The position numbers and the translations under genes were made by a program. From Candidatus Omnitrophota bacterium (lineage in GTDB: Bacteria; Omnitrophota; Gorgyraeia; Zapsychrales; Fredricksoniimonadaceae), in contig JADFYF010000001.1 of assembly GCA_015233165.1 (NCBI GenBank), forward strand, positions 71,762 to 113,774: a stretch of DNA of 42,013 nucleotides, in the 5' to 3' direction. Below, in pieces: positions 13,767 through 20,957 of this stretch. The notes beneath the pieces were generated by a model, which made no database searches, was not told the origin of the DNA, and saw only the letters and a program-made list of their open reading frames with translations. Each line of letters starts with the position of its first letter. The first letter of the stretch is position 1.

Positions 13767-15794
13767 ATGAGTATCTCTTTTAAGAAAAATTTAATCCTCC
13801 TCGGCTTAGGTTTTCTTTTAATGGCGCCTGTTTCCCAAGAATCTTGGGGTGCATCATTAAAGGACAATCTGACTGAAGATTTTGCCTCCACGATCATTCA
13901 ATTAAGCGACCCTGCCACCGGAATTCCTCCGAGTCATTTTGGTCATCCGGGGTTTAAACATCTGACCTTTCTCTACGACGTTTCCATCAATGCCATGATG
14001 CTTAAAATGTCCGGGCATCAAGGGCAAGCGGAACGGATTATGGATTACTTTGCCAAACGCTTAAAGCTTCCATCCCAACAGATTCAGGCGGAGGTGGATT
14101 CCAATAATGTTCTAGGTGTTCTGAAGGTTCTTAGTCCTGACGGTAAGGTAGTCAGTTTTGTTAATGCCTTTGACTTAAATTCCAATCAGCAATTTGGTCG
14201 GGGACAATTAGAGTTCTTAACCACCCCTGGTCCTATTTCATTTATGATCATGGCCTTTTTGCAGGTGAATCAACAAAAGTATTTGCCCGAGGCTATTCAC
14301 TTGGGAAATGCTATTCTTTCCATGCAGCGTGCGGATGGAGGGATTTATGACGGAGATCGTTCGATCAATAAAGTCCATACTGAACCGCATTTGGATGGAG
14401 CCAATGCCTTGTATCAGCTCTATGAAGTCACGAAAGATTCTAAGTGGAGGATCGCCGCTGATAAGGCGATTGCATGGTTTAAAGACAATGTGTATATGCC
14501 CAAATCCGCCCAGATTTTTCAGGGGATGTGGGATTATAAGCCCAGCACTATCTTTGCCACCGATGTGTATTCCTGGACAATGGCCGGCATGTTAGGCGAT
14601 TCTTTTTCTTTAGAAGAGTTAGAGGGACTAACCAATACCATGTTAAGAAAGTGCTTATCCCAGGTGACGGCAGAGTTTCCCGGAGGTGTTAAGCAGACCA
14701 TGGTGATGGCTGATTTTGCAGATTCTCGGGATCCTGCGGTGATTCAAAAACGAGGAACCTTTCATCCGATGGGTTCCCCGGAATGGTCGGGAGGAGTTGT
14801 TCTGGCTTTGCAGAAAAATGCGGTCAGATTCTGGAACAAGGGCCAATTTGAAAAAGCTCGACGATACAAAGCGATTGCCGATTATCTTTTAAGTGAAGTG
14901 TTGAAATCCCAATATAAGATTAACAAACTCACCATGTTTGCCTATGCCACAGCTCAGGGGATTGAAGTGGGGCACGGCTGGAAGACTCCTTACTTTTATG
15001 TGAAGAATCCCGATAATCCTATCGAGGGCGGAAGTCTTGTGGGCGGGTGGGCCATTATGCCAATGAATGGGTTTAATCCTTTTATTCTCAATGACAACTA
15101 TTTTGCAACGTATCAAAAGATTAATGCGTCTGATCTTAATCGTCGGGCAGCGATTCAATATGTGGCGGGTATTGTTGCCTTGCATCAATTTAAAGAACCC
15201 GTCGTGACCTTGTTTGTGGATAAAAAAATTCAAATCATTGAACCTAATAACTACAATGCTTCCGCCTGGAACTGTTTTAATCAGGGCAAGTATATCAAAG
15301 CCATTTTCTGGGCTAAGAAGGTGATGGATGATCCTAGGTGGGTTGAATTAGCTCAGCGAGAAGAGAAGTTGAAAACAAAACGTATTGGAGGCATCATCAA
15401 TTATCCCTGGGGCGTAACATACAAGAATAATGAAAACGCGTTGCATCTGGAGATTTGGAAATATCCCATGCTCAATGAAGTGGCGACATCCATGTGGCTT
15501 TTGGCGAGCAGCAACTATGAAATTGGCAACAAGAAGGAAGCGAAGTATTGGATTAAGCGATTGGTTGAAGAACTTCCTCATCATCAAATTGCCCACTTGG
15601 TGATGAATCCTGATACTGGAAAGATGGATTTGATCGATGGGTATTGGAATGCTATTGTTTCCTGGGCTAAGTATCCTGCGAAATCCAATCGTGACAAAGG
15701 CCTGGTTAATTTGATCTTAGAAATGGGTTTAAGAATCAATTCTCCGAATTCAATTATTATGAATCCCATCGAATTTCCGACGTCACCCCAGTAA
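13767..15794 (+). CDS. Exported helical-toroid-like protein (six-hairpin glycosidase-like), unknown function
   Basis: 675 residues with a signal peptide (hydrophobic 8-22, cleavage near WGA|S at 29). The mature part is rich in paired helices with Trp/Gly turns: MQRADGGIYDGDR, HTEPHLDGANALYQLYEV and FATDVYSWTMAGMLG. This resembles (alpha/alpha)6 toroid proteins such as six-hairpin glycosidases and polysaccharide lyases. Acidic residues are frequent in the loops, but I cannot assign a catalytic pair. The last third has TPR-like helices (YNASAWNCFNQGKYIKAIFWAKKVM). A role in envelope or extracellular polysaccharide handling is plausible given the neighbouring GT-C enzymes. It starts 15 bases after hemH without a clear Shine-Dalgarno sequence. 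Confidence 0.65.
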   Translation: MSISFKKNLILLGLGFLLMAPVSQESWGASLKDNLTEDFASTIIQLSDPATGIPPSHFGHPGFKHLTFLYDVSINAMMLKMSGHQGQAERIMDYFAKRLKLPSQQIQAEVDSNNVLGVLKVLSPDGKVVSFVNAFDLNSNQQFGRGQLEFLTTPGPISFMIMAFLQVNQQKYLPEAIHLGNAILSMQRADGGIYDGDRSINKVHTEPHLDGANALYQLYEVTKDSKWRIAADKAIAWFKDNVYMPKSAQIFQGMWDYKPSTIFATDVYSWTMAGMLGDSFSLEELEGLTNTMLRKCLSQVTAEFPGGVKQTMVMADFADSRDPAVIQKRGTFHPMGSPEWSGGVVLALQKNAVRFWNKGQFEKARRYKAIADYLLSEVLKSQYKINKLTMFAYATAQGIEVGHGWKTPYFYVKNPDNPIEGGSLVGGWAIMPMNGFNPFILNDNYFATYQKINASDLNRRAAIQYVAGIVALHQFKEPVVTLFVDKKIQIIEPNNYNASAWNCFNQGKYIKAIFWAKKVMDDPRWVELAQREEKLKTKRIGGIINYPWGVTYKNNENALHLEIWKYPMLNEVATSMWLLASSNYEIGNKKEAKYWIKRLVEELPHHQIAHLVMNPDTGKMDLIDGYWNAIVSWAKYPAKSNRDKGLVNLILEMGLRINSPNSIIMNPIEFPTSPQ

Positions 15795-15811
15795 TAGAAG
15801 GAGTACCATCC

Positions 15812-16042
15812 ATGTTAAACAATAATGATATTATGAAGAAATTAAGAGTGGCGTTGAAGCTAAGGGACACCGATATCATTGACATTCTAAAGTTAGCTGA
15901 GTTTGAGGCGACACCCTCTGAATTATCCGCCATCTTTCGCAATGAAGATCATGAAAATTATCGTCACTGCGGAGATCAACTTCTGCGAAGATTCCTAGAT
16001 GGTCTGATTATCCGCAACAGGGGAGTAAGACCTCGTAAATGA
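15812..16042 (+). CDS. DUF1456 (YehS-like) small protein
   Basis: 76 residues. The pattern NNDIMKKLRVALKLRDTDIIDILKLAEFEATPSELSAIFR, then a short EDHENYRHCGDQLLRRFLDGLIIRNRG, matches one unit of the DUF1456/YehS family. E. coli YehS has two such units; this has one. The function of the family is unknown. An AGAAGGAG sequence precedes the ATG. The stop overlaps the next ATG (ATGA), coupling it to a membrane protein. Confidence 0.85.
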   Translation: MLNNNDIMKKLRVALKLRDTDIIDILKLAEFEATPSELSAIFRNEDHENYRHCGDQLLRRFLDGLIIRNRGVRPRK

Positions 16043-16590
16043 AAGTTTTTACTTTTAATTCAAATCTTGGAATTCAGAAAATTCAACCGACATGGATAGA
16101 TCAGTGGGCTAAGGCATTGTTATTATTGCTGGCGATAGCCTTTGTTCTGTCTGTTGTTTATCTGGGGATGGACAAGGTGTCCTCGATCGTTTTACCTTAT
16201 GTCATTCCATCTGCTCAAGGGGCTATGCTTTTGTTTTTTCTTTGTATATATCCTTTATCCAAATTTAACCCCGCGCGTCCATTTCTTGTCATTCCATCCT
16301 TAGTTCTGTCTTATTTTCTGGGAGCCTGCTCCTGGGTGTATTCCTTACTTTTTATTATGAATGCGCTAGGTTTCTGGGGTTTCTTTTTCTGCTTCCTCTT
16401 TCAAACGTTAACCCCCATTACCATCATCGGAGCCATCTTCAAAGGAGCCTGGGGAGTGGTCGGTAACCTAGCCCTATGGCTGATCGTCAGCACCATCATC
16501 AAATTCTTTAGCGCCAAGCTGAATGTCGATTTTGTCAGGGAAGAAAAGGATAGTAAGATTATCGATATTGAGGCTAGTCCCAAAGATTAA
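16039..16590 (+). CDS. Multi-pass membrane protein, unknown function
   Basis: 183 residues with four to five hydrophobic segments: about 24-46, 53-72, 80-100, 107-130 and 136-158. The tail is charged and cytoplasmic-looking (VDFVREEKDSKIIDIEASPKD). I see no family motif or catalytic residue. The start overlaps the DUF1456 gene by four bases. Gp2 begins 80 bases downstream behind its own predicted promoter. Confidence 0.7.
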   Translation: MKVFTFNSNLGIQKIQPTWIDQWAKALLLLLAIAFVLSVVYLGMDKVSSIVLPYVIPSAQGAMLLFFLCIYPLSKFNPARPFLVIPSLVLSYFLGACSWVYSLLFIMNALGFWGFFFCFLFQTLTPITIIGAIFKGAWGVVGNLALWLIVSTIIKFFSAKLNVDFVREEKDSKIIDIEASPKD

Positions 16591-16634
16591 AATTTCGAAC
16601 AAAAAAACGTTTTCTTAGAATACCTCTCCAAGGC

Positions 16635-16663
16635 TTGATTTCCGACTATAAGTAAGACATATT
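16635..16663 (+). promoter_or_regulatory. Predicted promoter of Gp2, leaderless arrangement
   Basis: TTGATT at 16635-16640, a 17-base spacer and CATATT at 16658-16663, then seven bases to the ATG at 16671. It closely resembles the Gp1 promoter (shared TTGATTT and CATATTTA). No Shine-Dalgarno sequence is present. Prediction from pattern only. Confidence 0.45.
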
Positions 16664-16670
16664 TATAGTA

Positions 16671-19600
16671 ATGAGAACCCCATTCGTTATCCTCATTCTT
16701 GTCGCCTTCCTACTCAACACCATAGCTCCTATACATGTTTCTGCTCAAGAAATTTCCTTACCCAAACCCGGAGTGATGATTCACCTGAGTCCCGAGTTTA
16801 ATCTGCCTATTTTAAAAGGTATTAAGGTTCATGCGAATGATCCGTTTAAATTTGAATTCGTCCTGGACCAAGGGGACAGGACGTCCTCCGAAGCCAAACG
16901 CGAAAGCATTTTGGCGAAGGAGGATTACCTCAAAACCGAATCCACCAAACTCATCAAATATTTCCTAGCCAGCCTCACCACCCCCGAGAAAGACCTCTGG
17001 GTCAACCTAAGCCCTTACGAAAAAGACAGAATAGTCCCTGAATCCTTCGGCCAAACCGAAATGGGACGGGACTTGTTAGCAGAAGATTACATGTTAAAAC
17101 AGATTACAGCGTCGTTGATCTATCCTGAAGATGAGGTGGGCAAGAAATTCTGGAAACGAATTTATGAAGAGGCTGCTAAGAAATATGGAACAACCAATAT
17201 TCCCGTCAACACCTTCAATAAGGTCTGGATAGTTCCAGAAAAAGCTGTTGTCTATGAAAATGCAAAAGCTGGTACGGCATATGTTGTTGAGGCTAGATTG
17301 AAGGTGATGTTGGAGGAGGACTATTTGTCGATGGAGAAACATTATTCCCCTCCCCCTGTGGGAGGGGCTAGGGGAGGGGGCGTTTCGCAAAATCCCCCCT
17401 CCCTAACCCTCCCCACAAAGGGGGAGGGAATCAACAACCTTGGTTTTCAAATTGTAAGAGAAATCGTCATCCCCGAACTCACCAAGGAAATCAACGAAGG
17501 CAAAAACTTCGCCCAGCTACGACAGGTTTACAATTCTCTTATTTTAGCGACGTGGTACAAGAAGAAAATAAAGGATAGTATCTTGTCGCAGGTGTATGCG
17601 GATAAGAATAAGGTGGAGGGTGTTAGGTATGAAAAATCTTTGTCATCCCCGAATGCTTTAGTCGGGGATCCAGACACTAGCCATCTTCTAGGTTCCCGAC
17701 AAAAACATTCGGGAACGACAATAGATGACACAGAAGCCATCTATCAACGCTACCTCCAAGCGTTCAAGAAAGGCGTCTACAATTACATCAAAGAGGAACC
17801 AGATCTTGTAATCCAACAGCTGACACCTAGGAAATATTTTTCTGGAGGAATGCAGCTGTTATTAGAACCAGATAAAGCTATGGTAATTCTTAGTGGTAAT
17901 AAAGCTGATCAGGCGATGTTTAGTTTTGTTAAGAATTCAGGACAGCTGCTCATTAATGCTTCAATCAATGTGTATAACCAAGGAAAATCTTATATCAGCA
18001 GTAAATTAGCATATGGAGATTTTAAGGAGCAGAATGCGCAAAATATAAGAAATATTTATAATGAATATGCCGCTTTGTTTGCATTAGATAATAAAAAACC
18101 TCCCTATTCGATAGAGGAGACATTGCAAAATACTCATTATTTATCCTATTTTGAAGATTATTTTATTTCTGGAATAAAACTTGCTATAGCAGGGGCTCTG
18201 ATAGGAGGGGGTTTTTATTATTCATATTCACATTTTCATGGCCACCTATTTGATCGTAGATATATTGGTTCTTTATACATATTAAAAGATGTTATGAGTT
18301 CTGCTATTGGTCTTGGGTTCATTGTAGATGGATTAGCAGATATTTCTTCGGCAAGAACATCAGGAGGAGGGTATTACAATTCTTTTAGTACAAATACGAC
18401 AATTTTAATGACAAAAGGTAACGAAGAGGAAGCTCTTTTGAGAACTGTGCATGAAATGGCCCATATGCTCATGATGCCCAAAGATATCTTATATGCAAAA
18501 TCATATGATTATCTCATTACACGAAGACTCAATTTTACAACGTCCAAACCTCTGTTTAAGGACCGTATTAAGGTTGGCCGTTTAAAGGAACTTGATTTTG
18601 AAAACATAGGTATCATCATCACAAAATTGATCTTCTCGAGGTTTCCAAAACTTTTATTGAACCAACAAGAAGCAATATTAAGAAAATATGTACAGGCTAT
18701 ATTTGAGAATAAATTTAAGGATACTGACAGTGTTTTTGAAACACTTTCTTTCATCAAAGATTCTTTAGAAGAGAAAGATTATATTATAACAGAACCAGAA
18801 AATGAATCAGAATGGACATATAGTTATGGCTCTGGTATAGCTGCTTTGGCTTTAGAACGGTTTGGATATGATTACGAGAAAGCATTAAAATATATTTATT
18901 ATTTAAGCCAAACCAACGCACAATTAGCAGCAGACAAAGTAATAAGTTCCTCTGATCAGGCGATGAATTCTAAGGAGGATCAAAAGATTAAAAAGATCGC
19001 CGGTCTTCCTGAGAAAACAGCGTCTATGTTGGTTGATCCCTTAAGACAAGCAAGATTATATGATGCTTTAGAGTCAACTGCGAACCCCTCACGTTTACAA
19101 TTTAGTTTTGTTTCAACATATACCGAGATGCTTTCTAAGGTATCATCTTTAATATTAAAGAATATTCCTGTTGGGTCAGTAGTTTTGTCAGTTGGAGAAG
19201 GGCAGGGACATTTAGCTGGTGTATTGCAGCAAAAAGGATTGGATGTGACGGCTGTAGATGTTAGTGCGCATAATGTGGAGATTGCCAAAAGCAAAGGAGT
19301 TAAGGCTCTTGTGGCGGATGCCAATGATCTAGGGACAATGTTTGAGGAGAATCATTTTGATGCTGTTGTATTTAATGAATCGATAGGTGCGATGTCATTG
19401 GATCAGTCGTTAAGAGAAGCTTTTCGTGTTTTAAAACCTGGAGGAAACATTGTTATAACTGCCCCTCAAATACAGAGCGACAAGCAAAAGGAAGCTTCAT
19501 CAAAGATAACAGGATTTCTGTATTATTCCCTTAAAGAAATACAAACAGCTCTCAAACAAATCGGATTTTCTTCTTTTTATAGAGAAGAGATTGTTGAAAG

Positions 19601-20768
19601 TCAAGAATTGACGATAGAGGTTGGTCCTAAATTTTATTTTATAAAGGCAATCAAGCCTAAGGACAAAAATCGGGACAGTGCCCAATTGTCTGCAGATAAA
19701 GCCATGAATTCCTCTGATCAGGCGATGAATGCAGTAGAAATTGCCTATACAGATATAAAAACTAAGGATGTTAATTTGAGAGTTCATGGAGATGTTCCCA
19801 AAAATATTTTAGATGAAATAGCTGCTGATGTTGTGAAAACACATAAAGAAGTGAGTGGTTTGGCTTCTAAATGTTGGGAATGTAGCACAAGATTGGCTTT
19901 AAATATCATGACTAATAAATATGCGACAGATACATCAATTATCGTTAGTGATGTGGACTTTATGCAGTACAGTCACCATTTTGTGACGTATGTGTTAGTC
20001 GGTGGACTCCATTTAGCTATTGATATTACAGCCAAGGATTATTTAAAGGGTCAAAATATCGACGCAGAAATAATCTCTGCTGATACTTTGGATAATTTAA
20101 AATTGAAGCTGGATAAATATTATGGCGGTTCCGGTTGGCAGACAACTCAGAACGAACATGAAATGCTAGAGTCGCCACAAGAGTTTAAAGAAGATAATAA
20201 GTTTTTAAGTAATTTTATTTTTAAGGAAATTGAAGTTTCTTTTAAAAATCTTCAGGGAGTTGACAATTCTTTGCGAGGCGCTCTTTTAGGATACCATTAC
20301 AACAGAAGAGGTGAAGAAGGAAAGAAGGTGATAACAAGAGGAATTACGTTACAAATGATGACAAAAGAAGGTTCCATTGTTAGATATACTTTTGATTTCA
20401 AGCAGGAATTTAGACATAACGGAACTTTTGGCATAATTAAGGGCATTCATTTAGTGGATACTTCAGTCAGCAACGATAGGTCTAAAAGTGGTATCTTCTT
20501 TAACGCGGAGCAAAAAGATAGAAGCAGTGAGCAGTCAGATGGACGTTTAGCGAGGGATGAAACTGGTGGTATCGACCTCACCTCAGATAAAGCTATGCAA
20601 GTCCGAAACGATGGCAGTGGCGAGATTAAATTTCATCTTGATTCTGCGCAACTCGCCCAGCTTCAAAACGCCCCCGGCTTTACGCCAGTGATTATCAGCA
20701 TCCAACCCATGACAAATATCAAAACCTTCCTTGGACTAAATGACGCCGATACTTTAGCTGTTACCTAG
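16671..20768 (+). CDS. Giant exported modular protein Gp2: HExxH, methyltransferase and Cys-His-Asp modules
   Basis: 1365 residues. The signal peptide is cut at VSA|QE. The N-module runs to 393 (RKYFSGG); the C-module is 1299-1365 (GGIDLT). Asp-x-Ala-Met motifs lie at 401, 413, 762, 1009, 1016 and 1306. Cargo in order: (1) about 417-760, with a hydrophobic span at 503-520 and HEMAH at 594-598, a candidate zinc-metallopeptidase site; (2) about 790-985, a class I SAM-methyltransferase with VGEGQG at 841-846, AVDVS, and VLKPGGNIVI; (3) about 1020-1290, with CWEC (Cys1068, Cys1071), HH (1102-1103) and Asp1118 spaced like a papain/NlpC/transglutaminase triad. Residues 324-350 are a translated palindromic repeat. 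The N- and C-modules are very close to those of Gp1, also at the DNA level. Enzyme activities are predicted, not proven. Confidence 0.85.
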   Translation: MRTPFVILILVAFLLNTIAPIHVSAQEISLPKPGVMIHLSPEFNLPILKGIKVHANDPFKFEFVLDQGDRTSSEAKRESILAKEDYLKTESTKLIKYFLASLTTPEKDLWVNLSPYEKDRIVPESFGQTEMGRDLLAEDYMLKQITASLIYPEDEVGKKFWKRIYEEAAKKYGTTNIPVNTFNKVWIVPEKAVVYENAKAGTAYVVEARLKVMLEEDYLSMEKHYSPPPVGGARGGGVSQNPPSLTLPTKGEGINNLGFQIVREIVIPELTKEINEGKNFAQLRQVYNSLILATWYKKKIKDSILSQVYADKNKVEGVRYEKSLSSPNALVGDPDTSHLLGSRQKHSGTTIDDTEAIYQRYLQAFKKGVYNYIKEEPDLVIQQLTPRKYFSGGMQLLLEPDKAMVILSGNKADQAMFSFVKNSGQLLINASINVYNQGKSYISSKLAYGDFKEQNAQNIRNIYNEYAALFALDNKKPPYSIEETLQNTHYLSYFEDYFISGIKLAIAGALIGGGFYYSYSHFHGHLFDRRYIGSLYILKDVMSSAIGLGFIVDGLADISSARTSGGGYYNSFSTNTTILMTKGNEEEALLRTVHEMAHMLMMPKDILYAKSYDYLITRRLNFTTSKPLFKDRIKVGRLKELDFENIGIIITKLIFSRFPKLLLNQQEAILRKYVQAIFENKFKDTDSVFETLSFIKDSLEEKDYIITEPENESEWTYSYGSGIAALALERFGYDYEKALKYIYYLSQTNAQLAADKVISSSDQAMNSKEDQKIKKIAGLPEKTASMLVDPLRQARLYDALESTANPSRLQFSFVSTYTEMLSKVSSLILKNIPVGSVVLSVGEGQGHLAGVLQQKGLDVTAVDVSAHNVEIAKSKGVKALVADANDLGTMFEENHFDAVVFNESIGAMSLDQSLREAFRVLKPGGNIVITAPQIQSDKQKEASSKITGFLYYSLKEIQTALKQIGFSSFYREEIVESQELTIEVGPKFYFIKAIKPKDKNRDSAQLSADKAMNSSDQAMNAVEIAYTDIKTKDVNLRVHGDVPKNILDEIAADVVKTHKEVSGLASKCWECSTRLALNIMTNKYATDTSIIVSDVDFMQYSHHFVTYVLVGGLHLAIDITAKDYLKGQNIDAEIISADTLDNLKLKLDKYYGGSGWQTTQNEHEMLESPQEFKEDNKFLSNFIFKEIEVSFKNLQGVDNSLRGALLGYHYNRRGEEGKKVITRGITLQMMTKEGSIVRYTFDFKQEFRHNGTFGIIKGIHLVDTSVSNDRSKSGIFFNAEQKDRSSEQSDGRLARDETGGIDLTSDKAMQVRNDGSGEIKFHLDSAQLAQLQNAPGFTPVIISIQPMTNIKTFLGLNDADTLAVT
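17344..17430. repeat. C/G-rich hairpin element B, copy 2 (inside Gp2)
   Basis: Two G/C hairpins in a row: CCCCTCCCCC facing GGGAGGGG and GGGGAGGGGG, then CCCTCCCC, an ACAAA loop and GGGGGAGGG. The ends (TTCCCC...GGGAA) are also inverted. It is translated as SPPPVGGARGGGVSQNPPS and onward, at the same place in the N-module as element B copy 1 in Gp1. Confidence 0.75.
17641..17720. repeat. Palindromic element family A, copy 3 (inside Gp2)
   Basis: Begins TGTCATCCCC and ends GGGAACGACA. Hairpins CCCCGA...TCGGGG (about 17647-17667) and TTCCCGAC...TTCGGGAA. It has no GCCTG micro-palindrome, so it is the shortest coding copy. It is translated as residues 324-350 of Gp2, in the same loop as copy 2 of Gp1 but in the opposite orientation. 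Confidence 0.85.
18947..18968 (+). repeat. 22-bp direct repeat, left copy, flanking the Gp2 methyltransferase module
   Basis: Starts TTCCTCTGATCAGGCG and ends ATGAAT; an exact match to 19709-19730. It encodes S-S-D-Q-A-M-N. The copies are 762 bases apart start to start, a whole number of codons. Confidence 0.85.
19709..19730 (+). repeat. 22-bp direct repeat, right copy, flanking the Gp2 methyltransferase module
   Basis: Exact copy of 18947-18968. The 14-base core CTGATCAGGCGATG also occurs at 17905-17918, so Gp2 holds three copies, each encoding Asp-Gln-Ala-Met. Confidence 0.85.
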
Positions 20769-20900
20769 AATTTCTTGACTCCCAAAAACTCTTAAACTAA
20801 GATAAACCCGTTTTTCATCTCAGACATCCCCTGCCGGAATAAATATTCAATTCTTCAACGGTGTACTCATATTATATAATTTAATGTACTCCTGATGCGG

Positions 20901-20929
20901 TTGTTTTTCCTTATATAATATGGCATACT
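20901..20929 (+). promoter_or_regulatory. Predicted promoter of Gp3
   Basis: TTGTTT at 20901-20906, a 17-base spacer and CATACT at 20924-20929, inside the block ATGGCATACTTT that also precedes Gp4. An overlapping TATAAT lies at about 20913-20918. Prediction from pattern and from the match to Gp4. Confidence 0.4.
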
Positions 20930-20957
20930 TTTGCTAGAAAGTAAAAATGAGGAAAAT

